Shown piece after piece: positions 1 through 5,801 of a DNA stretch of 9,541 nucleotides. The translations under genes were made by a program, and so were the position numbers. The DNA lies in assembly GCA_050733055.1 (NCBI GenBank), contig JBOHSI010000200.1:1-9541 (forward strand), in the 5' to 3' direction. The notes under the pieces are model-generated. The model ran no database searches and was not told the origin of the DNA. It saw nothing but the letters and a program-made list of their open reading frames with translations. This DNA is from DASUAL01 sp050733055. GTDB lineage: Bacteria; Gemmatimonadota; Gemmatimonadetes; Gemmatimonadales; GWC2-71-9. How positions within the stretch are numbered: the first letter of the stretch is position 1; every line of letters starts with the position of its first letter.

Positions 1-2
1 GC

Positions 3-1583
3 GCAGGACAGCGGGGGGCGGGGGGGGCAGGGGGGCGGGGGGGCGACCCGGCAGGCGCGCGGCCGGCCCGCGACGGCTCGGTGTCGCCCAAACACTTCGC
101 GCTGCTGCGCGACCCCGCCCTGCGGGACCCGCGCGGCTACATCGTGCCCGCGCTCCAGCCGGACTTCCCCACGGCAACGAAGTTCATCAACACGCTGATC
201 AGGAACGGCATCACCGTGCTGCGGGCGACCCGGGACTTCGAAGTCGCGGTCAAGCGACACCCCGCTGGATCGTACGTCGTGAAGACGGCGCAGGCGTTCC
301 GCCCGCACATCCTGGACATGTTCGAGCCACAGGACCATCCCAACGACTTTCCGTATCCCGGCGGGCCACCGATCCCACCGTACGACAACGCCGGCTGGAC
401 GCTGGCCTACCAGATGGGGGTGCAATTCGACCGCATCCTCGACGGGTTCGACGGGCCGTTTGCGAAGCTCGAGGGCCCGGCGACGCCGCCGCCCGGCACC
501 GTCGCGCGCGCGGAGGGCGCCGCGGGCTTCCTCCTCAGTCACCAGCCGAACGACGCGGTGATCGCGACAAACCGGCTGCTTGCGAAGCAGCAAGCGGTGC
601 ACTGGCTGGCGCGCTCGCTCGAGGCAAACGGGAAGACGTACCCGGCGGGCACGATCTACATCCCGGCCAACGTCGTGACGGTGCCGCTGGTGCAGCAGCT
701 GGCGGTCGAGTTGGGGCTCTCTTTCGACCCCGTGGCGAGGGCACCGGGCGGCGAGGTCCTGCGCGCGCGCCCGGTGCGGGTCGGCCTGTGGGACCGCTAC
801 GGCGGGTCGATGCCGTCGGGGTGGACCCGCTGGCTGCTGGAGCGGTTCGAGTTTCCCTTCGAGGTCGTGTTCGCGGCGGCCCTCGATAGCGGGAAGCTCG
901 CCGAGCGCTTCGACGTGCTCGTCTTTCCGGACGGTGCCATCCCCGACAGTGACCGGGTACAGCCGAGCACCGGAGCGGGCGCGCCGCCCCCCCCTGACCC
1001 CGCCCGCATTCCCGCGGAGTATCGCAGCCGGCTCGGCCGCGTGACCGTCGCCGCCACGGTGCCCCGGCTCCGGCAGTTCCTGAGCGACGGCGGGACGATC
1101 ATCGCGATCGGCAGCTCGACGAGTATGGGACGGCACGCCGGCCTGCCCGTCTCGAGCCACCTGGCGCAGGACGGCAAGCCGCTGCCCCGCTCCCGCTTCT
1201 ACGTGCCGGGATCGGTGCTCGGGGCCCGAGTGGACACCACGCGGCCGGTGGCGTGGGGCGTTCCCGAACAGGTGGACCTGTTCTTCGACGAGAGTCCGGT
1301 GTTTGCCCTCGCCCCCGACGCGGGTCGCCTCGGGGTCCGACCCGTGGCGTGGTTCGACAACGACCGGCCGCTGCGCTCCGGCTGGGCATGGGGCCAGGAG
1401 CATCTGAAGGACGGAGTCGCCGTGGTGGAGGCGGCGGTCGGGGACAAGGGCGGGAAGCTGTACCTGTTCGGCCCCGAAATCCTGCACCGCGGCCAGCCGC
1501 ACGCGACGTTCAAGTTCTTCTTCAACGCCATCCACCTCGCGGGCGCGGTGGCGGCGGAGCAGGCGGAGACCGGCTCCAACTGA
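3..1583 (+). CDS. M14-family zinc carboxypeptidase-like protein, C-terminal part (5' truncated by window)
   Basis: The frame is open to the left edge, so this is the C-terminal half of a larger secreted-type metallopeptidase; the GTG at 81 is internal. The M14 catalytic domain with its zinc ligands would lie upstream and is not visible. What is seen: a Gly/Arg-rich linker (codons before 81), then a conserved block beginning DPRGYIVPALQPDFPTATKF (residues about 16-35 counted from 81) and running through FRPHILDMFEPQDHPND and GWTLAYQMGVQFDRILDGFD. From about residue 233 (RVGLWDRYGGSMPSGWTRWL) follows a class I glutamine-amidotransferase-like domain. The visible part has no cysteine at all, so that domain cannot use a Cys nucleophile and is probably structural or ligand-binding. 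This architecture is known from large (about 850-950 residue) M14 peptidases of Gemmatimonadota and relatives. The gene converges on the oxidoreductase gene 39 nt downstream. Family assignment is from recalled motif similarity; the substrate is unknown. Confidence 0.8.
   Translation, partial: AGQRGAGGAGGRGGDPAGARPARDGSVSPKHFALLRDPALRDPRGYIVPALQPDFPTATKFINTLIRNGITVLRATRDFEVAVKRHPAGSYVVKTAQAFRPHILDMFEPQDHPNDFPYPGGPPIPPYDNAGWTLAYQMGVQFDRILDGFDGPFAKLEGPATPPPGTVARAEGAAGFLLSHQPNDAVIATNRLLAKQQAVHWLARSLEANGKTYPAGTIYIPANVVTVPLVQQLAVELGLSFDPVARAPGGEVLRARPVRVGLWDRYGGSMPSGWTRWLLERFEFPFEVVFAAALDSGKLAERFDVLVFPDGAIPDSDRVQPSTGAGAPPPPDPARIPAEYRSRLGRVTVAATVPRLRQFLSDGGTIIAIGSSTSMGRHAGLPVSSHLAQDGKPLPRSRFYVPGSVLGARVDTTRPVAWGVPEQVDLFFDESPVFALAPDAGRLGVRPVAWFDNDRPLRSGWAWGQEHLKDGVAVVEAAVGDKGGKLYLFGPEILHRGQPHATFKFFFNAIHLAGAVAAEQAETGSN
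12..50 (+). repeat. G-run low-complexity tract encoding a Gly-rich linker
   Basis: Four G runs of 6-7 bases (13-18, 21-27, 30-35, 37-43) are separated by one or two other bases. In the peptidase frame they encode a Gly/Ala/Arg linker between the presumed catalytic domain and the visible C-terminal domains. The spacing also fits a G-quadruplex-forming pattern on the coding strand. The tract keeps the reading frame, so it looks like a real linker, but homopolymer runs are prone to sequencing error. Confidence 0.6.
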
Positions 1584-1589
1584 TTCCCG

Positions 1590-1619
1590 GACCCGAGCCC
1601 CCCCAGCCCCCCCCGGGTC
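1590..1619. terminator. Weak hairpin between convergent genes
   Basis: GACCCG (1590-1595) pairs with CGGGTC (1614-1619) around an 18-nt C-rich loop, in the 39-nt gap between the stop codons of the peptidase and the oxidoreductase. The stem is only 6 bp and there is no T tract, so a terminator role is inferred mainly from position. Confidence 0.25.
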
Positions 1620-1622
1620 GTC

Positions 1623-2591
1623 TCACGGCGCGGTGTCCTGACGCCAGTCGAGCAGGATCTTGCCGGTGTTCCTGTTCTCCCGCATGCGCTGAAACGCCTC
1701 CACCGCGCGCGCAGGCCGGATCACGGAATCCACCGCGACGCCGAGCACCCCCGTGTCGAAGGCGGGGAGCACCTCCTGACGGAACCGCGCCACAAGCGCC
1801 GCCTTCTCCTCGCGGTCCCGGGACCGGAGCGTCGAGCCGATGAGGCGCGCCCGCTTCTTGAGGAGCAACCCGAGGTCCACCTCCGGGCTGGCCCCGCCCA
1901 TCGTGGCGATGACGACGATGCGGCCTCCCGTCGCGAGCACCGCGAGATCCCCGGGGAGCGTCGCGGCGCCGACGGGGTCGAGGACGACGCTGACGCTGTT
2001 CGCGCCCCAGCGACTCTCGATCTCGGCGACGAAGTCCTGGCTGGCGGCATCGACCGCGATGTCCGCGCCCGCCTGGGCGAGCGCCGCCAGCTTGGCGCGC
2101 GTGCGCGTCGTCGCCGCGACCCGAGCCCCCAGCAGCTTCGCAAGCTGGACCGCCGCGAGGCCGACCCCCGAAGCGCCGGCATGGACGAGCACCGCCGCCC
2201 CGGCAGATACTCGTCCTTCGACGACCAGGTTGACGAATGCAGTCAGGTACGCTTCCGGGATGGCGGCAGCGGACACCAGCTCGATCGTCGCCGGCGCCGG
2301 AAATACCTGTCCTGCGGGGACCGCCACGTACTCCGCGTGCCCGCCGCCCGCAAGCAGGGCGCACACCTTGTCTCCCGTCGGCTCGACGATCCCCGAGACT
2401 TCCAGCCCGAGGATCTCGGACTCTCCGGGCGGCGGCGGGTAGCGCCCGGCGATCTGCGAGAGATCGGCACGGTTGAGTCCCGACGCCGCGACTCGCACCA
2501 GCACCTCCCCCGCCCGCGGCACGGGCACCTCCACCTCGCGCAGCTCGGTGACGTAGCGGCCGTCCTGCTCGCTGACATGGAGGTACTTCAT
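1623..2591 (-). CDS. NAD(P)H-quinone oxidoreductase, PIG3 type (zinc-independent MDR)
   Basis: This encodes a 322-residue medium-chain dehydrogenase/reductase of the quinone oxidoreductase group, which transfers hydride from NADPH to quinones in the cytoplasm. Seen in order: N-terminal GroES-like catalytic domain with SGLNRADLSQIAGRYPPPPG (residues 37-56) and GDKVCALLAGGGHAEYV (73-89), then a Rossmann fold with the nucleotide-binding motif HAGASGVGLAAVQLAK (137-152). The RSRDREEKAAL segment (257-267) and the C-terminal NTGKILL (308-314) match the PIG3/TP53I3-like subfamily. The zinc ligands of alcohol dehydrogenases are absent. I chose the ATG at 2591 because MKYLHV matches the family N-terminus; a GTG at 2630 would add 13 residues and brings no better ribosome site. 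The loop before GDKVCALL is about ten residues shorter than in many relatives. It is transcribed divergently from tag; the physiological substrate is unknown. Confidence 0.9.
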   Translation of the reverse strand: MKYLHVSEQDGRYVTELREVEVPVPRAGEVLVRVAASGLNRADLSQIAGRYPPPPGESEILGLEVSGIVEPTGDKVCALLAGGGHAEYVAVPAGQVFPAPATIELVSAAAIPEAYLTAFVNLVVEGRVSAGAAVLVHAGASGVGLAAVQLAKLLGARVAATTRTRAKLAALAQAGADIAVDAASQDFVAEIESRWGANSVSVVLDPVGAATLPGDLAVLATGGRIVVIATMGGASPEVDLGLLLKKRARLIGSTLRSRDREEKAALVARFRQEVLPAFDTGVLGVAVDSVIRPARAVEAFQRMRENRNTGKILLDWRQDTAP

Positions 2592-2647
2592 TGCGCCAGG
2601 TATCTTAACCACCTCTCCATCTCGCGACACGCCAGGAGGCGGACACC
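2592..2647. promoter_or_regulatory. Divergent promoter region, oxidoreductase / tag
   Basis: Only 56 bp separate the two divergent start codons, so both promoters must lie here or overlap the gene ends. A TATCTT hexamer at 2601-2606 is a plausible -10 for tag (about 40 nt from its start), but no good -35 was seen. AGGAGG at 2634-2639 is a strong ribosome binding site for the ATG at 2648. No comparable site precedes the oxidoreductase ATG. Confidence 0.4.
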
Positions 2648-3247
2648 ATGAAGCGCTGCTGGGCGGGCGATGACGACCCCCTGATGCTCGCCTACCACGA
2701 CACCGAGTGGGGCGTGCCGCTCCACGGAGACCGCGAGTTGTTCGCGAAGCTCGTGCTCGACGGCTTCCAGGCGGGCCTCTCCTGGGCGGTGATTCTCCAC
2801 AAACGGGCGGGCTTCCTCGAAGCGTTCGACGGGTTCGACCCGGAGCGCATGGCGCGCTACGATGCCAGGAAGGTCCGGCGGCTGCTGAAGGACGAGGGGA
2901 TCGTGCGCAACCGCCAGAAGGTTGCCGCGGCGATCGGGAACGCGCGCGCGTTCCTCGAGTTTCAGAAGACGGAAGGCTCGTTGGCCAGATTTCTGTGGCG
3001 GTTCGTGGGGGGCGCCCCGAAGCAGAACGCCCGGCGACGCCTGAGCGACCTTCCCGCCCGCACCCGCGAGTCGGATCGCATGAGCGCGGCGCTCACCGAG
3101 CGTGGATTCCGGTTCGTGGGGCCCACCATCTGCTACGCGTTCATGCAGGCCGTGGGGATGGTCAACGACCATCTCACGACCTGCTTTCGGCACGCCGAGG
3201 TGCGGCGCCTCGGGAGCGCACGATGGGCCGAACGCGGCCGCTCGTGA
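2648..3247 (+). CDS. tag: DNA-3-methyladenine glycosylase I
   Basis: Tag removes 3-methyladenine from alkylated DNA, starting base excision repair. The 199-residue protein aligns end to end with E. coli Tag from memory. The zinc-snap ligands are all present at the same positions: Cys4 (MKRCW), His17 (AYHDTEWGVP), His175 and Cys179 (VNDHLTTC). The base-binding segment DGFQAGLSW includes Trp46. Position 38, Glu in the E. coli enzyme, is Asp here; many Tag homologues share this LDGFQAGLSW form, so activity is not in doubt on that ground. FVGPTICYAFMQAVGMVNDH (156-175) is the conserved C-terminal core. The start is fixed by AGGAGG eight bases upstream and by the N-terminal Cys ligand. The last 20 residues form a basic tail. 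The neighbours suggest no shared pathway; it diverges from a quinone oxidoreductase. Confidence 0.96.
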   Translation: MKRCWAGDDDPLMLAYHDTEWGVPLHGDRELFAKLVLDGFQAGLSWAVILHKRAGFLEAFDGFDPERMARYDARKVRRLLKDEGIVRNRQKVAAAIGNARAFLEFQKTEGSLARFLWRFVGGAPKQNARRRLSDLPARTRESDRMSAALTERGFRFVGPTICYAFMQAVGMVNDHLTTCFRHAEVRRLGSARWAERGRS

Positions 3248-3304
3248 GAAGCCAGACCAGACAGTAAGTTAGTAAGCGTTTCCCCACGCCCAAGGAGCAG
3301 CCTG

Positions 3305-3550
3305 ATGGCACCCGTCACACTCGCGCGCTTCGTGCAAGAGTTGGAGAATCTGAGACAGGACATGGATGCGGGGAAGCTGAAGTCCAGCGAGTACGATCAG
3401 CGCCTCGCCCGGGCGATCAGGGAGCTCCGGGAGCAGAAGTTGGACGCGGACCGCGCGGCCGTGTCGCACGCGCTCGCCGATGCCTTGCAGCGCGGCGCCA
3501 TCACGCCCGCCATCAAGACGCACATCGAGAAGCGGCTGGGGCTGGCCTAG
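3305..3550 (+). CDS. Small helical protein of unknown function (81 aa)
   Basis: I do not recognise this protein. It begins at an ATG seven bases after AAGGAG (3292-3297), a good ribosome binding site, and codes for 81 residues. The first two thirds are rich in charged residues with regularly spaced hydrophobic ones (FVQELENLRQDM and RLARAIRELREQKL), predicting an amphipathic helical pair or short coiled coil. The C-terminal part (AITPAIKTHIEKRLGL) again looks helical. There is no signal peptide, membrane segment or cysteine, so it should be cytoplasmic. It lies 57 nt after tag on the same strand and ends 3 nt before the end of the convergent phosphatase gene. A TAAGTT at 3265-3270 could be its own -10. 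The clear ribosome site and compact reading frame argue that it is real; the function is open. Confidence 0.75.
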   Translation: MAPVTLARFVQELENLRQDMDAGKLKSSEYDQRLARAIRELREQKLDADRAAVSHALADALQRGAITPAIKTHIEKRLGLA

Positions 3551-3553
3551 GCG

Positions 3554-4114
3554 TCAGGCGGGAGGGCCCCACAACGTGTTCACGAGTTCGGCCACGCAGC
3601 GCTCGATCCGCCCGTAGCTCTCCTCGAACACCTCGCGCGGTTGTTCGACCGGGTCCCGGATCGTGCGGGTCCCGGCCGACAGGGGGTCGAGGTCGCCCAG
3701 CACCACGACGTCCCGCGGCAGCCGCCCGAAGCGATCACACACGGCGCGTCGTTGCATCGGGTCCATCACCAGAATGAGATCCACGGAAGAGGCGAGGTCG
3801 GCCACCAGCAGCTTCGAGCGGTGGGTAGAGAGGTCCACACCACGGCGCGCGGCCACGACCACCGCGTGCGCCGGACACGGCCGGGCGGGACCGATCAACC
3901 CGGCGGACTCGACCCGCACGCCCCCGTTTGTCCCCGCGAGCTTGCGCCTGAGCAGGGCGGCGCCGAAGGGGCTGCGGCAGATGTTCCCGTGGCACACGAC
4001 CAACACCGACCGGGGCGCAACCCGGCCCGCGAGCGTGGCGCGCACCCGCCGCCGTCGCAGCGCGTGCAGCACGCGGGCAGGCAGGCGCCGGAGCCGCATC
4101 AGGAGCTGCGCCAC
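3554..4114 (-). CDS. Low-molecular-weight protein tyrosine phosphatase
   Basis: This encodes a 186-residue cytoplasmic phosphatase of the LMW-PTP/arsenate-reductase-like fold. The P-loop signature is plain: VCHGNICRSP, with nucleophile Cys41 and Arg47 (C-X5-R). The general acid is Asp154 in IRDPVEQP; the aromatic residues that often follow DP are missing, as in some bacterial forms. The first 33 residues are an Arg-rich extension not needed for the fold. The GTG at 4114 is favoured because GGGGGAGGG lies just upstream; an ATG at 4099 would remove five residues. In exopolysaccharide loci such enzymes (Wzb/Etp type) dephosphorylate the tyrosine kinase that controls chain export, and a sugar epimerase gene is divergent here. 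No BY-kinase gene is visible, so that role is an inference. Confidence 0.92.
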   Translation of the reverse strand: MAQLLMRLRRLPARVLHALRRRRVRATLAGRVAPRSVLVVCHGNICRSPFGAALLRRKLAGTNGGVRVESAGLIGPARPCPAHAVVVAARRGVDLSTHRSKLLVADLASSVDLILVMDPMQRRAVCDRFGRLPRDVVVLGDLDPLSAGTRTIRDPVEQPREVFEESYGRIERCVAELVNTLWGPPA

Positions 4115-4202
4115 CGCTCACCCTCCCCCCGCTCGAGTGCGTGTCCCATCTCGACCACGGGAGTGCAAGGTTCGAGCCTGACCGGCCCACCGCAATCCGC
4201 GC

Positions 4203-4311
4203 CTAGTGCCGTTCCAACTATTCGCGCCAAGTCATCGGACGCCCGGGGTGGCCACCGGCCCGCACACGATGCTCTCGGCAGGTTTGGCGAATCAAGTTGG
4301 AACGGCACTAG
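4203..4311. mobile_element. MITE-like element with 16-bp perfect terminal inverted repeats and CTAG ends
   Basis: CTAGTGCCGTTCCAAC (4203-4218) is repeated as its exact reverse complement at 4296-4311. The similarity continues inward imperfectly (a shared TTCGC and CCAA) to about 28 nt per arm. A 10-bp palindrome, GGTGGCCACC (4247-4256), sits near the centre, so the whole element could fold into one long hairpin. There is no coding capacity. Outer CTAG on both sides suits an IS630/Tc1-mariner transposase, which duplicates TA and often targets CTAG; on that reading the element is 103 bp flanked by TA. It lies in the divergent phosphatase-epimerase gap and may bring promoter or RNA-processing signals. 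No autonomous partner is in the window, so the family is inferred. Confidence 0.65.
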
Positions 4312-4342
4312 CCGCTGATCGCCCAGATGTGAGGTAGTTGTT

Positions 4343-4366
4343 GCTCCGGTGCCACAATTCCGGAGC
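4343..4366. promoter_or_regulatory. Inverted repeat upstream of the epimerase gene
   Basis: GCTCCGG (4343-4349) and CCGGAGC (4360-4366) are perfect inverted arms around a 10-nt A/T-richer core. It could be an operator or a leader hairpin for the epimerase gene starting about 100 nt downstream. No known binding consensus is recognised. Apart from this and the MITE-like element, the 4115-4468 gap shows no gene. Confidence 0.35.
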
Positions 4367-4468
4367 CGCGCGCCGCCTCCCGAGCGTTTGGCTTGAGATG
4401 TGCAGCGGGCGGCCGGGCCAGGCTGGTGTTCCGCCTACCGAACGACTCATGGGAGGTTCACGCGGCAC

Positions 4469-5482
4469 ATGCGATACCTCGTGACCGGAGGCGCAGGGTT
4501 CATCGGCTCGCACTTGGTCGAGCATCTCGTGGCGGCCGGGCAGGAGGTGGTGGTGCTGGACGACCTGTCGAGCGGCCGGCTCGAGAATCTCGCCGGCGTG
4601 CGGGACGCGGTCCGCTTCATCGAGGGAAGCGTGACCGCCCTCGGGACCTGCCGACGCGTGGTGGAAGGGGTGGACTGCGTCCTGCACCAGGCCGCGCTGA
4701 CCTCGGTGGAGCGCTCCGTCCGCGAGCCGCGCGTCGCCCACGAGGTCAACGCCACGGGCACGATCAACCTGTTACTCGCGGCACGCGACGCGGGTGTGCG
4801 CCGCGTAGTGTATGCGGGCTCGACGTCGGCCTACGGCAACGCCGCCGAGCTCCCGACCTCCGAGGATCAGCTGACGCGGCCGCTCTCATCACCCTACGCC
4901 GCGTCCAAGCTCGCTGCGGAGGGGTCCTGCCGGGCCTTTCACGCGACCTACGGCATCGAGACCGTCGTACTGCGGTACTTCAACGTGTTCGGGCCGCGCC
5001 AGGACCTGCAGTCCCAGTATGCCGCAGTCGTGCCGCGGTTCATCACCGCGGCGCTGCGCGACGAGCGCCCCGCCGTCTACGGCGACGGGCGTCAAACGCG
5101 GGACTTCGTGTACGTCGCGAACGTGGTGCACGCCAACCTGCTCGCCAGCCGGGCCCCGGCCGCGCGGGTCGTGGGGGAGGTCTTCAATGTAGGATCCGGG
5201 CGGAGCGTCAGCGTGATCGAGCTGTGGACGAAGATCCGGGAGCTGGTCGGCGTCGATCTCGATCCTGAGTACCACAGCCCACGGGCCGGCGAGGTGCGGG
5301 ATTCGCTCGCGTCGGTCGACAAGGCGCACGACCTGATCGGTTACGAGCCGATGGTGTCCTTCGATGCCGGCCTGGCCCTCACCGTCGCCCACTACCGCCA
5401 CGGCAACGGCAACGGCGACGGGGCGCGACGTGATTCCGTGACGCTCCGGACGTGCACTGGGGCGGGGCCCGCCTTATATTGA
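4469..5482 (+). CDS. NAD-dependent sugar-nucleotide epimerase/dehydratase (extended SDR; UDP-hexose 4-epimerase-like)
   Basis: This is a 337-residue extended short-chain dehydrogenase acting on a nucleotide sugar, probably a C4 epimerase. The NAD-binding TGGAGFIGS is at residues 6-14, followed by the acidic VVVLDDLSSG (27-36). LHQAAL (72-77) and YAGSTSAYG (115-123) precede the catalytic YAASK (Tyr143, Lys147), with Ser118 completing the triad at the spacing seen in GalE. LRYFNVFGPRQD and GDGRQTRDFVYV are substrate-binding blocks typical of the UDP-GlcNAc/GalNAc 4-epimerase branch (WbpP/TviC-like), though GalE or another hexose specificity is possible. The ATG at 4469 matches the family start; an in-frame ATG at 4400 would add 23 residues that do not fit. 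GGGAGG at 4451-4456 is a somewhat distant ribosome site. The last 30 residues (from HYRHGNGNGDG) are a non-conserved tail. It supplies a sugar precursor for surface polysaccharide, in keeping with the glycosyltransferase nearby. Confidence 0.9.
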   Translation: MRYLVTGGAGFIGSHLVEHLVAAGQEVVVLDDLSSGRLENLAGVRDAVRFIEGSVTALGTCRRVVEGVDCVLHQAALTSVERSVREPRVAHEVNATGTINLLLAARDAGVRRVVYAGSTSAYGNAAELPTSEDQLTRPLSSPYAASKLAAEGSCRAFHATYGIETVVLRYFNVFGPRQDLQSQYAAVVPRFITAALRDERPAVYGDGRQTRDFVYVANVVHANLLASRAPAARVVGEVFNVGSGRSVSVIELWTKIRELVGVDLDPEYHSPRAGEVRDSLASVDKAHDLIGYEPMVSFDAGLALTVAHYRHGNGNGDGARRDSVTLRTCTGAGPALY

Positions 5483-5510
5483 GGCTCGACCACGGCCCGT
5501 CGGAGGGCAT
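5475..5510 (+). promoter_or_regulatory. Candidate -10 and ribosome site of the lipoprotein gene
   Basis: TATATT at 5475-5480 overlaps the end of the epimerase gene and is the most A/T-rich hexamer around; it would place a transcript start about 20 nt before the lipoprotein ATG. No convincing -35 was found. GGAGGG (5502-5507) is a clear ribosome binding site four bases before the start. Read-through from the epimerase gene (28-nt gap) is equally possible. Confidence 0.35.
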
Positions 5511-5732
5511 ATGCCGAGGACCTTGCTTGCAGGGCTCGCCCTGATCGGTCTCGCCGCCTGCGCTGGAGGCGCCGAGCAGCCGGCGGAGAAGCCGGCGACC
5601 CGCAGCCCGACCACCTCCCCGGCCGCGACCCGGTCGTCCACGACCCAGCCGAGGACCTCGTCCGCTCCGGCCAAGCGCAAGGCCGCAGCGCCGGCGGACA
5701 CCGCGAAGCGGAACCCGCTGCAGAACAACTAG
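5511..5732 (+). CDS. Small Ser/Thr/Pro/Ala-rich lipoprotein (73 aa)
   Basis: The protein starts with a short lipoprotein signal peptide: MPRTLLAGLALIGLAAC, with lipobox LAAC and acylated Cys17. The mature part, about 57 residues, is almost all Ala, Pro, Thr, Ser, Lys and Arg (for example TRSPTTSPAATRSSTTQP) and has no predicted fold. It would be anchored in a membrane with a flexible, basic tail. A strong GGAGGG ribosome site precedes the ATG at close spacing. It follows the epimerase gene by 28 nt and is followed by a strong hairpin. No family is recognised. Such tails may serve as cell-wall spacers or as O-glycosylation targets, and the adjacent sugar genes make the latter worth considering, but nothing in the sequence proves it. 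Confidence 0.72.
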   Translation: MPRTLLAGLALIGLAACAGGAEQPAEKPATRSPTTSPAATRSSTTQPRTSSAPAKRKAAAPADTAKRNPLQNN

Positions 5733-5754
5733 CCGGGCGACGAGCCTAACGCCA

Positions 5755-5781
5755 AGAGCCCCGCAGCGCATGCGGGGCTCT
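5755..5781. terminator. Strong hairpin between convergent operons (probable bidirectional terminator)
   Basis: AGAGCCCCGC (5755-5764) pairs perfectly with GCGGGGCTCT (5772-5781); one more A-T pair leaves a 5-nt loop. It lies midway between the lipoprotein stop codon and the end of the convergent glycosyltransferase gene. There is no long T run on either side, so it is a Rho-independent terminator only in the loose sense, but the position and stem strength fit transcription termination or 3'-end protection for both transcripts. Confidence 0.7.
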
Positions 5782-5801
5782 CGTGCTCGCGCTGCCCAGG
5801 A

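Noticed and set aside
1522..2364. Overlapping long frames in the oxidoreductase region (for example 280 codons on the minus strand)
   Set aside because: They are alternate frames of the oxidoreductase and peptidase genes with Arg/Gly/Pro-rich nonsense composition.
4393..5268. 291-codon plus-strand frame overlapping the epimerase gene
   Set aside because: The overlapping frame holds TGGAGFIGS, YAASK and the other epimerase motifs; this one is an Arg/Ala-rich shadow.
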